In this document: piece by piece, positions 34,872 to 44,474 of the stretch
Numbering within the stretch: position 1 is the stretch's first letter
Layout of the letters: each line of letters begins with the position of its first letter
NCBI GenBank assembly: GCA_951812925.1
Contig: OX638372.1
Location: forward strand, 68,713,407 to 68,777,406
Reading direction: 5' to 3'
Length of the DNA stretch: 64,000 bases
Source of the DNA: Calliopum simillimum
Lineage: Eukaryota > Arthropoda > Insecta > Diptera > Lauxaniidae
Notes under the pieces: generated by a model
What the model was told of the DNA's origin: nothing
The model's database searches: none
What the model saw: the letters and a program-made list of their open reading frames with translations, nothing else
Position numbers and translations under genes: made by a program

Positions 34872-35565
34872 ATATGTATGGGAGGTTTTACGTCAAACAG
34901 GACGCCTCTGTCTCCAAAAATTCTGTAGACTAAAAATTAAGCTTTGGATGTCAAAATTTTAGTTTTTCTAACAGCTTTCCGACTGAGTGGCCTTTAAAAA
35001 AACATTTTCTTAAATTTTTTTTTTTTTTGTTTTTTCAATATTTTGGCGTAAATTTCATTGCTCGAAAATTTTCGAGGTCGCTGATCATGAAACTAAAGTC
35101 AGAATTTGAGAGTTCTCAAATACAAGATGACGTATACAAAAGGCAACCCAAAGTGTGGGAAGATCATAATTTTGCCAAATTCTGGCTTTAAGTCGACAAA
35201 ATAAAGCTAGATTTGGTCAACTTATAAATATTGCTAAAAAATATTTAGGAATCATGCTTGCATAGTTTGAGAACTCTTGCATTATTATTATTGTCATTAT
35301 GGATTTAAGAATTCAAAAACTCTGTCTTCAAATTCAAGCCCCGAGTAATGAAATATACGCCAATACGTATATCATGAAAAAAAAAGTCTTACGTCCTATT
35401 TCGGGGCATGTTACAACATCGCTAAATTGAATTTTTTTATACATAGGTCTTTCAACTTTCAAAAGCTTTTAAAAGAGACGAAACTTTGACATCCAAAACA
35501 TTATTTTTCGTCCAGCGAATTTTTGGAGACAGAGGTGTCTTGTTTGACGGAAACATTCCATATAC
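34872..35565. mobile_element. Foldback-like element with about 130 bp diverged arms
   Basis: GTCAAACAGGACGCCTCTGT with CTCCAAAAATTC near 34893-34922 is mirrored by GAATTTTTGGAGACAGAGGT with GTCTTGTTTGACG near 35518-35550. Further in, TTTGGATGTCAAAATTTTAG pairs with GAAACTTTGACATCCAAAA. The centre carries TTTTCGAGGTCGCTGATCAT at 35070. It directly abuts the next foldback element. Confidence 0.7.
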
Positions 35566-35569
35566 ACAT

Positions 35570-37215
35570 TAGACTGACCTAAAAAAACTAAAGATGTTCC
35601 GATCTTAAGGGCTCAGCACTTAAAATGTTCGGTAGGGTCTCTAGACTATGTGTGTAAATTTTGGTAAAAAAATATTGACATTTAGTACTCGCGCAAGCGC
35701 GATAGGTGGCGCTGCCTTGATCGTACGACAATAGAGGTCTTTCAGCCCGTGGAAATTGATAAAAAAGGATAGGAACAATTTTTTTTCTGTCCTTCTTTAT
35801 GTTTTCGAGTTCGCTGAAGACGATGGCATGGCCAGTTTTTGGAAAAGATTCCAAAATTTCTAGACATAAGATATCTCTCGAAAAAACGAAAAAATATGAG
35901 ATTTTTGTTAGATTAAATTGCCATTAATCGTAGGAAAATTTTTTATTTTTTTTTTTCGGACACTAGTCTTGTAGCCTAGGTTGTGACGAACAAAATGAGT
36001 GGTCGCACAATATTTTTTGACAAAATCTTCTCGAGATATCGGCCACAGACTGAACCGCCGTCCTGACGTATTATTGTTCATTGCCGGTCACTGGGGATAT
36101 CTGCCGATTTTACGCAATTATCATTGATTTTTAAGATCCAACCTTGTACTTTCGACGTCGCTGGAGATGCTGGAATATTTATTTTCACGATAAAATGCAA
36201 AAGGCCTTGGAGTACCGTTTTATTTGTAGGCTCACCGAAATTAGAGCAGTCGAAGATAATAGAGTCGATTAACCAATAATTTAAATTTCCTTCTATATTT
36301 CTCAATAACTCCATTATAAATTAAATACACGTTTCGATACTAGATATAAAAGGCTTGGCCTGCCATAAAAACAAAATCGGAGCCATCTGCAGTGGAAGAT
36401 AGAAAAATTTGGTAGATATTAGCACCTTTCCAGAAGAAAACTGCGATGGCCATCAATCACTAGCTCCAGATGAATCATGCGCGGAAAAATTATGTCGAGG
36501 TTTTAGAGCTAGTTCTGCTTTTCATTGGAAATCCCACTAGGGAAATTTATCATAGGAATATCTTGAATGTATTGAAACACTTGCATTTTATCGTGAAAAT
36601 AAATGTTTCAGCATCTCCAGCGACATCGAGAGTACAAGGTGTGACCTCAAAAACCAATGATAATAGCGTAAAATCAGAAGATATCCCCAGTGACAGGCAA
36701 CAAACAATTATACGTCAGGACGGCGGTTAAGTCTGTGGCCGATATTTCGAGAAAAATTTGTCAAAAAATATTGTGCGACCACTCATTTTGTTCGTCACAA
36801 CATAGGCTACAAGACTAGTGTCCGAGAAAAAAAAAAAAAAATGTTCCTACGATTAATGGCAATTTAATCTAACAAAAATCTCATATTTTTTCGTTTTTTT
36901 TCGAGAAATATCTTATATGTCTTGAGATCTTGGAGTCTTTTCCAAAAGCTGACCATGCCATCGTCTTCAGCGAACTCGAAAACATAAAGTAGGACAGAAA
37001 AAAACATTGTTTCTATCCTTTTTTATCAATTTCCACGGGCTGAAAGACCTCTATTCTCGTACGATCAAGGCAGTACCACCTATCGCGCTTGCGCGAGTAC
37101 TAAATCTCAATATTTTTTTACCAAAATTTACACACATAGTCTAGAGACCCTACCGAACATTTTAAGTGCTGAGCCTCTAAGATCGGAACACCTTTAGTTT
37201 TTTTGGGTCAGTCTA
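35570..37215. mobile_element. Foldback element, 1646 bp, perfect 8 bp target duplication
   Basis: The ends TAGACTGACC and GGTCAGTCTA are flanked by ATACACAT at 35562-35569 and 37216-37223. The arms, of about 640-740 bp, mirror each other: TTCCGATCTTAAGGGCTCAG pairs with CTGAGCCTCTAAGATCGGAA, CGCGCAAGCGCGATAGGTGG pairs with CCACCTATCGCGCTTGCGCG, and GCTGGAGATGCTGG pairs with CATCTCCAGCG near the centre. The centre (about 36300-36480) is not paired. No transposase lies inside. The 8 bp duplication fits hAT-type mobilisation in trans. The frames at 35588-35854, 36078-36314 and 36470-36730 are arm by-products. Confidence 0.92.
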
Positions 37216-37226
37216 ATACACATGTA

Positions 37227-38112
37227 GGGTAAGGGAGGGAAATATGGACCACCCATCTTTCTTTTTTAAATAAAACCCAAAATACATAAAACAAAACAAT
37301 TAATTATATGCCATTCAGTAAAGGAAACAATTTACCTTTATTCTGATTTACTTTTAGATAAATATCTCATCACGATAAAGATAAAAAATGAAAAAACTGA
37401 AAATACTCAAAATGAAGATAAAAAAAAAGTGTAGTGTAATATGGACCATATAGTCCATTTGGTACAGAAGTTTCATAAAAAAATGTCACTTCCACATCCG
37501 GCACATTCTTCATGACTCCAAGAACGTCAGATTACACATTCAACCCAAAATTCGCCACGTCGATCTTCTGAGTAAAGGGTATTACATTATATGCATTTTT
37601 TATCATTTTTTTCCTTTGTAGTTAACGAATTACATATAATGTCCATCAGACTCGTTATGAAAACTGCAACTAGATTCCCCATCTGAAAAAGATGATAAAT
37701 ACATTTGTTTTTGAGGCTTTTTTCTTTGGTGGTCCATATTACCCACAGCACGTGTTGGTGAAATAAGTGGTTTTTTATCAAAAAGTCTTATGGTTAATGA
37801 ACTAATTTGTGCTCATTAATAATAAATAGTATTCACTGACTTTATATAATTAACTATTTATTTAAAAACGCGATGTCCTTTAAGTGAAATAATGAAATAT
37901 ACTCACTAGAAAAAAATTATTGCTGATCTTTTTTTTAGAAAAATCAACTTTACAGAAACATGCGACTTCACCGAACGCTAATATTGCCCTATTACAAGCT
38001 TTAGGTATTAGCGTTAAGTTTGAACATGAATAACGGTAAATCCTATGTATTCAGTGGGAAATAACCGTGTGGTCCATATTACCCACGTAGTCCATATTTC
38101 CCTCCCTTACCC
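37227..38112. mobile_element. Pogo-like element, fourth family, TA duplication
   Basis: GGGTAAGGGAGGGAAATATG is mirrored by CATATTTCCCTCCCTTACCC and flanked by TA at 37225-37226 and 38113-38114. The word ATATGGACCAC (or GGTCCATATTACCCAC) recurs near 37240, 37440, 37730, 38070 and 38090. A transposase tail is present on the minus strand (37450-37760). The element begins one base after the 8 bp duplication of the preceding foldback element. Confidence 0.85.
37450..37760 (-). pseudogene. Pogo-like transposase tail with Cys/His motif
   Basis: One minus-strand frame gives KKPQKQMYLSSFSDGESS, then CSFHNESDGHYM, an acidic Ser-rich patch like that at 8386-8720. About 100 bases on comes GEFWVECVI, then RSWSHEECAGCGSDIF. 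The spacing W-x-x-C...W-x-H-E-x-C-A-G is that of the small PHD/zinc-knuckle-like tail found at the end of many insect pogo-like transposases. A stop replaces one expected residue between CVI and RSW. No DNA-binding or catalytic domain is present. Assignment rests on the tail plus the TIR type. Confidence 0.58.
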
Positions 38113-38403
38113 TACTAATCTTCTAAAATCACTCAAAACTCAAATGATGTAAAAAACTCGAGGTAATTGAAAGTTGCAAAGGTATAAAACACGATTTGAG
38201 CTTAGTTTAAAGAAGGGTGGGGCTCCATAGTAGAGTTATAAAAGAGTTTTTTTTTTACAGGTACAGGACGGCCTGTAGATGTTATATCGGATATATGAAC
38301 ATGTATTGAAAAAAAAAATATATAATTTAGGGGCTCTTTTGTATTTTGTAAAATTTTTATAACCAGAAGATTTTACGAACATCGCTTCAGAGTAAAAAAA
38401 ACT

Positions 38404-39200
38404 AGTAAGGGTGTAAAATTTGGCCTGGCCAAACATTAAATACCCTACACTGCAGTATTTTTCAAATTTTGCTCATATGGGAGTTGCTACGCCCTCTTGT
38501 CCGAGGTCACCCAGTTTTTGTTCAGCGCTTGCATTTATAGTTTTTAGTGTCTGAGTGACAAACTTTTTCAGTAAAGCGTTTTGAAGCTTTTGCTTATATA
38601 GGAGGTGCCACGCCCTCTTGACCGAGTTCGTCTAGTTTTAGCTTAGAGCGTGCATTTATAGTATTTAGTATTTGAGTGAAGCTTGGTTCGATTATCTCAA
38701 GAAACTGTTTCAGTATAGCATTTTGAAACTTTTGCTTATATGGGAGGTGCCACGCCCTCTTGTCCGAATTCGCTTAGTTTTTCCTCAGAGCTTGCGCTTA
38801 CAGTTTTTAATATTAATGCGTATTTTGGTTGCATTGTCGTGAAAAAAACTCCTAAAATTGCATTTTGAATATATTTATTGTATGGGTGGTAGGCGTGTCC
38901 GGTGACCGATTTCGCTCATTTTCAATCCCCCGAGCTAACTTTGGTGACGAAGGCAGTGTACCAAGTTTCATTGAATTATCTTGCTCAGTTTTCCCAAAAA
39001 GTGTATTTCAACACACAGCCAGCCAGCCAGCCACCCAGCCAGCCAGCCACCCAGCCAGCCAGCCAGACAGACGGACATGGCTATATCGACTCAGGAGGTG
39101 ACGCTGATAAAGAATATATATACTTTTCTATATCTGCCACGCCTCCTTCTCTGCGTTACAAACGGAAGGACAAAGTGAATATACCCTGGGTGTAGGGTAT
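38404..39200 (+). repeat. Mini-me-like (fly-type) repeat element, long copy
   Basis: The start ACTAGTAAGGGTGTAAAATT is followed by TTGGCCTGGCCAAACATTAA. About four units containing GGGAGGTGCCACGCCCTCTT (near 38479, 38600, 38743 and 38882, the last diverged) come next. Then there is a (CCAG)n tract, the block ACGGACATGGCTATATCGAC, and the end GTTACAAACGGAAGGACAAA with GAATATACCCTGGGTGTAGG. The order (core units, GTCY/CCAG microsatellite, ACGGACATGGCTA block, ATACCCT...GGGTAT end) matches mini-me-type elements of flies. A shorter relative lies at 63010-63186. Confidence 0.72.
39011..39075 (+). repeat. (CCAG)n / (CCAC)n microsatellite
   Basis: CCAGCCAGCCAGCCACCCAG and similar runs extend for about 60 bp directly before CAGACAGACGGACATGG. 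It is an integral part of the mini-me-like element. Confidence 0.95.
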
Positions 39201-40850
39201 AAAAACACAAAGAGGGAGAAACCTTTACAAATCAAATGTCACATTTACTAATCTCACAAATAAGTTAATTTCAGCGATATCCCACATCTACATGCATATG
39301 ACAAAGAGACACATACATAGGTATAACTAGATGTAGGTTTTATTTTTATTTTTGACAAGCCCTTGCTCATTAGATTGTCAGCAGGTCAGGAATTAAAAAG
39401 CCGACATTTGAACGGTTTGACACTTTTTGTGAGAACATTCTCGTATCTCACGTTAATGTCGCAAGCATTTTGGGGATTTAATGAAATTTCAGCATTAGAT
39501 TAAGATTCAATTTGATAATGTTTCGCTCAAATGCAAATAAGTACAATAAATCTTGAAGTCTGCCACAACAACACCGACAACAACGACATAACTACTAACA
39601 ACAGCGGCAGGAACAATAAAATATTGTTACTGACGACATATAATCAATGTACAAACAAACAACATACAACAACTCGTGTACAAGGCAACAAATTCAGTGA
39701 GTCACAGTCACACGCTCGCATCCTGTAAATGGATACAAATGGCCAAAATAAACAACAACAACAAAAGCTTTCTCCTAGGCCACACGAAAATGATACAAGC
39801 AAACAGAGAAAAACGGAAAGACGAAAAAACCCAAAAGAAAACGAAACGAAAAAAATAAAACAAAATAAATAAAAACCCTAAGAGGCCCGAAAAAAAAAGA
39901 AAAAGTCACTAAAATCCGGTAAAACTGTTTACGTTTTAAGTTAACGGCGGCGACGTCAACGTCGACGACGATGGTAGCGTTGGCGGCATTTGTTTAATCG
40001 GAAGTATCCACATCAGGATTATCTGTCGCTGTATTGTGTATCTACGCACGAGAAATAAAAACGGATATAAATGTTTGTGTATTAGTGCGAATGTCAGAAC
40101 AAGATTGTCGAGTTTACCATTTAGCGAGAGTTAAACGCAACCTTACAACAATAGGACAGCACAATAGCAAATTTAGATACAAATTCTTGTAGATACACTT
40201 TAAGCAAATCTGAAAATACATGCACTTACACACACACCATTAAACAAACAAGTGTGTTGGATGCGGAGACCTCAAGTAGATGCCGCCTTTCACCACAAAA
40301 TAATGTTATTAACCTTAAGATCTGGCATCATATCAAAAAACAGCAACAAAAACCATTCAACTCATGTGAAATCACAGTAATACAGGATTTCGCAATAAAC
40401 ACATGTACAATGATATACATATGATATATATATACAAACATATCTACTAGCGGAAATGACTACGGCACTAAATATGGAGTTATGTTCTGATGAGGAAACA
40501 ACACAACAAATCATAGATGGAGCTAATCCGAATGTACTCCAACATGATTATTTCGTAGTCCTTTAGTAGCAATAGTTTAATTAATGAAAATTCAAAGTGT
40601 CTTTCATACCACTGGAGCCTGTGTCAGCAAGTCTGAAGAAAAGTATTCCATTTTGAAAGCTATGAGGAATATCTATCATCTTCTGCTCTAGCTAGTCATA
40701 AAGTTAAGGTTCGTGTTTAGGGCTTATAAAATCAGTAAAACTTGGAATGGACCCCCCTCCCTCACCGGCGTCCGAGGTAAACTCACTTTTGCATCCCTAG
40801 CTAATCTTGTTTCGCTAGTTTAACCTCAACGTCTCTAAGGAAAATGCTAG
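39201..40850. other. Repeat-poor, GC-richer stretch; possible gene-flanking or 5' UTR DNA
   Basis: This is the only part of the window with many CAA/CAN runs (39570-39780) and a GC-rich block (GGCGGCGACGTCAACGTCGA near 39945). It has none of the TIR or foldback structure seen elsewhere. Such composition is common near fly genes. A 36-codon frame sits at 40456-40566. No promoter or splice site can be called with confidence. Confidence 0.4.
40456..40566 (+). CDS. Candidate short coding exon, hypothetical
   Basis: An ATG in the context GGAAATG opens a frame reading MTTALNMELCSDEETTQQII, then DGANPNVLQHDYFVVL and a TAG stop. The amino-acid composition is balanced and hydrophilic, unlike the Phe/Lys/Asn-rich chance frames of the window, and no repeat overlaps it. 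It could be the first coding exon of a gene whose remaining exons lie outside or further along; candidate donors (GTACTC at 40532, GTAGTC at 40555) are weak. It could equally be chance. I recognise no family. Confidence 0.25.
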   Translation: MTTALNMELCSDEETTQQIIDGANPNVLQHDYFVVL

Positions 40851-40859
40851 GCCCAGCTT

Positions 40860-41390
40860 TTGCTTAAACTCTCAATTATTCCGTGTGACAAGGCCACCAA
40901 TTTCTGTGAAGCTTGGTCCAACGATTCTACATACTTCCTGACATCGCTATTTTAAGTGTTAACTATTTTGTGTGACAGGGTCCTCAAAGGATTGAAAAGA
41001 CTTTTTAGGGCCACGAATAATGTGAAGCTTTGTCAAAAGGTCCTACTACCTATGCTTGCTCTCTTATTCTAACTATTCCGTCTGATAAGGTCCTCAAAAG
41101 CTTAAAAAAACATTTTAGGGCCACAAATTCTTGTGAAGCTTGGTCTAACGGTTCTACTTCCTGACATAGCTATCTTAAATGTTAATTATTTTGTGTAGCA
41201 AGGTCGTCAAAGAGTTGAAAGGACTTTTTAGGGCCACAAATACTGTGCAGCTTGGTCCAATGGTCCTACTTCCTTTGCTTGCTCTCTTATTCTAACTTTT
41301 CCGTCTGACAACGTCCTCACAGGCTCGAGATGATTTTTTAGGGCCACAAATTTGTATAAAGCTTGGTCCAACGGTTTTACTCCCTACTCT
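40860..41390 (+). repeat. Tandem array, about five units of about 110 bp
   Basis: The words TTTTTAGGGCCACAAAT, GTGAAGCTTGGTCCAACGG and TTATTCTAACTNTTCCGTCT recur with AGGGCCAC at about 41009, 41118, 41231 and 41340, plus an earlier diverged unit near 40890. Units alternate slightly (ACATCGCTATTTTAAGTGTT versus GCTTGCTCTCTTATTCTAAC), so the higher-order period may be about 220 bp. Confidence 0.82.
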
Positions 41391-41458
41391 CAGTACGTTA
41401 ATGTTCAGTTGATGTCCTGTAGTACGCATGCATGTTGCCGACACACTGTTGTCTTTTA

Positions 41459-42358
41459 CGAGGGGCCTAACAAAAGTTCGCTTAGTTGAATTGAAAAAAC
41501 TTTTAAATTTAATTTTTTAAATTTTTTAATTACATTTTTGAAGTCGATAAATCCATCTTGAAAAACAGTCTTCGAAATCGGCTTTTTGCAGTTTTACAAT
41601 TTCATCATTAACCGCATTTTTTATCTCCTCATTGCTGTTGAAGACTCTCCCTCTCAAATTTTTTTTTATTTTTGGAAACAACCAGAAGTCACAAGGCGCT
41701 AGATCTGGGGAATAAGGTGCGGGACGAATTTGTTCGATGCCTGAAAGCGCAATAAAATCGGTCGTTTTTTCAGTAGTGTGCGCTGGCGCATTATCGTGAT
41801 GTAGAAAGTAGCGGCGTCGCCCCTTTTTTTTGGCGTTTCCCAATAAATTTTGGAAGACTTCTGGTAAACAGGTTTCAGTATACCACTTAGCAGTAACCGT
41901 AAGACCTTTTTCCAAAGGAATAGCAGCTACAACTTTCTCTCTGGTGAAGTATCCAGCTCTGCACATTCATAATCAGTCGAAGATTTTGGGCGGCCTTCTC
42001 GAGGTTCGTCCTCCACAGAAAAATGACCTGTCTGGAATCTTCGGGACCACTTTAAAATAGTCACGAGGGATGGCGCATTAACTTCAAATGCTATTTGGCA
42101 TTCATTAAATATTTCCATAGGCTTGAGCTTACGTCGAAATCCAAAAAGAACAGCAAACAGAATCTGTTGCTGCGTTGGCACTGAATTAGCTGCTGACATT
42201 GTTTCACGAATTTTACGTTTTCTTCTCTCCATTTTGACCGATCTTTCTGAAAATTGAAATGATGTATTGTAAGACTATAACAAATAATACGCAATTTTTT
42301 GATTTACTAAAAATTTATAACATGACACCAACTAAGCGAAAATTTGTTAGGCCCTACG
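41459..42358. mobile_element. Internally deleted mariner element, 900 bp, TA duplication
   Basis: CGAGGGGCCTAACAAAAGTT is mirrored by AAATTTGTTAGGCCCTACG and flanked by TA at 41457-41458 and 42359-42360. The inverted repeats reach about 30 bp (through TTCGCTTAGTTG). The transposase lies on the minus strand. At 900 bp it is about 400 bp short of a complete mariner. Confidence 0.9.
41526..42232 (-). pseudogene. Mariner DD34D transposase, deleted and frameshifted
   Basis: The N-terminal frame starts MERRKRKIRETMSAANSVPT and includes a helix-turn-helix region ending WSRRFQTGHFSVEDEPREGR with PKSSTD. A deletion of roughly 100 residues then removes the second half of the DNA-binding region and the first catalytic Asp. 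The C-terminal frame (from 41966) resumes near REKVVAAIPLEKGLTVTAKW and keeps LHHDNAPAHTT and APYSPDLAPCDFWLFPKIKK. There are 34 residues between the second and third Asp, the DD34D signature. The two parts are in different frames around 41930-41966. The C-terminal part is open for 146 codons, so decay after deletion has been modest. Confidence 0.9.
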
Positions 42359-42364
42359 TAATAC

Positions 42365-43545
42365 TAGTGCTGAGCAAAATTAGTCTTGGTCTTGATAATT
42401 TTGCGAGACCAAGACCAAGCCGCTGATATAATTTCAAGACCTTGATCAAAACTGCTTTTAGTCTTGGTAATTTATAGTTAATAGGTGTGGCACGCCCCAC
42501 AGTGAACGGTTTGGCTGAAATTTGTGAATAAATCGTAGAACTTTTGAAAGGAGTACGCTAGAGACTTCTAATAAACGGCTTTGTAAAGCTTATTTATCAG
42601 CCTTTTAAGGAAAAATATGCAAATTAGAAAATTATTTTGACATAACCTCGAAAAAGTTGATCAAACATTGGATTTGTTTCAAAAAATCAACTAAATTAAG
42701 CGTCACGGCTATACCAGTGCTTGCTTTAAGCTCACATTTGGATGGTATATTAACAGAAACATTTTAAAATGTAATTCGTGGCAAAAAAAAAATTCGGTCA
42801 TTCTGAAAGGTCTTAGATAACCTCAAAGGTGGCTAGTTTATTGTTTATCGTGAATCTATTGAAGCTTATCCACGATAATATAGAGCACTTACCCCTAAAT
42901 AGGCCTATAGCACTAGGGAGAAAGACGAAAAATTTCCCGTTGTACGAAGTAAATTTTTTCACCGGAATAGTCTTTATTTATACATGAAAAATAAAGTGTG
43001 CAAAGACCATTACGAAATCTTATGCGCATAAAAAGTTATTGAATGTCAAAGGTCGGAAACTCAATTTTTTTAAAATATATTTCAAACGGTTACTCCCAGA
43101 GAAAAATTTTGGAAATGTGTTTTGTAGCTTAAAAAATTACCTATAAAAATATGTAACATTTTTTTTCCAACCTTTTGTAGTTTACGAGATATGTCAATTT
43201 AAAAATTTGACTTTACTTTTGCCATACATTTTTTCCATAATATTTTTTTCTTTTTTGAATGATATTAACAAAAAATTATAATAGTTCATAGAATAAAATC
43301 AAGAATAAAATCCTCTATCAATTCAAAACTTGGCATCTTTAAAACCCAAATGTGTTTTAAACTTAAGATCTGGTCCTTTTGAATGCTCAACAATCTTAAG
43401 AAATTTTTTTCAAGACCATGACCAAGTTTGAGAACATGACGTTATACCCAAGATCAAGACTAAGACTCAGTATCAAAACCAAGACCAAGACTCTATTTCC
43501 AAGTTCAAGACTAAGACTGCTACGTTGCATCTAACGGTGTTCTTT
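42365..43545. repeat. CCAAGAC-rich dispersed repeat, copy 2, with an insertion
   Basis: The left part (42365-42479: AGTGCTGAGCAAAATTAGTC, then GAGACCAAGACCAAG and GATATAATTTCAAGACC) and the right part (43325-43545: TTTTTTCAAGACCATGACC, then AACCAAGACCAAGACTC and AAGACTAAGACTGC) together match copy 1 at 32940-33350. About 840 bp that copy 1 lacks lies between them, starting GGTGTGGCACGCCCCAC. The insert has no recognisable ends. Confidence 0.68.
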
Positions 43546-43611
43546 GCTGACGTTTTAACCTGTTTGACCGGTTTGTATGTATTTGTACGGTTGTGTCCCA
43601 TTACATTTTCG

Positions 43612-43800
43612 TTAGGAAATAACTCCCAAAAAAAAACGAAATAACGCCCAAAATATTTTCATTTAAATTTGGGCGATAATCATTTTGGAAATAACGTCCA
43701 AAATTTAGGGTTTATTTAATTTTTTTTTTTTTGGGCGTTATTTGCTTTAAAATATTAAAACGAAAAACTGCCCAAAAACAAAAAATTAAAAAACGGCCAA
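43612..43800. repeat. Imperfect inverted repeat with reiterated ATAACGCCCAAAA
   Basis: AAATAACGCCCAAAATATTT near 43639 is mirrored by TTTTTTGGGCGTTATTTGC near 43726. Variants AATAACTCCCAAAA, TTTGGGCGATAATC and AATAACGTCCAAAATTT lie between. It may be the end of a MITE; boundaries were not resolved. Confidence 0.5.
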
Positions 43801-44210
43801 ATAATTCTCATACAAATAAAGTTTGGTTTGTTCTTATGTCAAGATATTTGAGGTCAAAGTTCATAAAAACAGTTTTTCGCAAATATCTTGTTTAGGCATA
43901 CTTTTACAGAAAAAGATTTTACGACTTTTGTAGCTTTCTTTGTACAACTAATAGTTTAGGAGATATTCATATTCAAACTAGTCTACCTCGTATATCAATA
44001 ACAGAGTATACTCCGGCCTAATAGGGTAGACAGACTACAGCTTAAATCCGAATTATAATGAAAATTTTACCCTGAAAGATGACAGTTTCTGACATTACCA
44101 CAGAAATTTATTTTTTGTAACATTTTTGAAACATTTTTGATTTTTTAAATAATCAGCAACAAATAATTGGCAGACATGGCTTATATTGATTATTTTACTC
44201 CAATTTGCAC

Positions 44211-44474
44211 AATTGAGGAGTGGCCGTACCAAAGGGCCTAAGTACCATTTCGGCAAAAGTAATGTCATACTTTTTATGTGCCTAATAGTGTGTTATTTGA
44301 CTGTTTTAATTTTTATCAACATAATGACATCAATTTCACACTATCAAAAAAATGTTAAGTGAAAACAGAAAATAATTTTATTAATCTCTAGCAAAATGCC
44401 ACCCGTTTCATATTATGACACTTCTTTTGCCTCGAAATGGTACTTAGGCCCTTTGGTACGGCCACTCCTCAATT
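44211..44474. mobile_element. MITE/foldback, 264 bp, about 60 bp TIRs
   Basis: AATTGAGGAGTGGCCGTACC with AAAGGGCCTAAGTACCATTT is mirrored at 44434-44474 by AAATGGTACTTAGGCCCTTT with GGTACGGCCACTCCTCAATT. The first 40 or so bases match almost perfectly. The centre is AT-rich with no frame. It is probably young. Confidence 0.88.

Noticed and set aside
35588..36730. Frames of 78-88 codons in the 35570-37215 element, partly alike in sequence
   Set aside because: They lie in the mirrored arms, so their likeness reflects the inverted repeat; several stops and different frames in the two arms.
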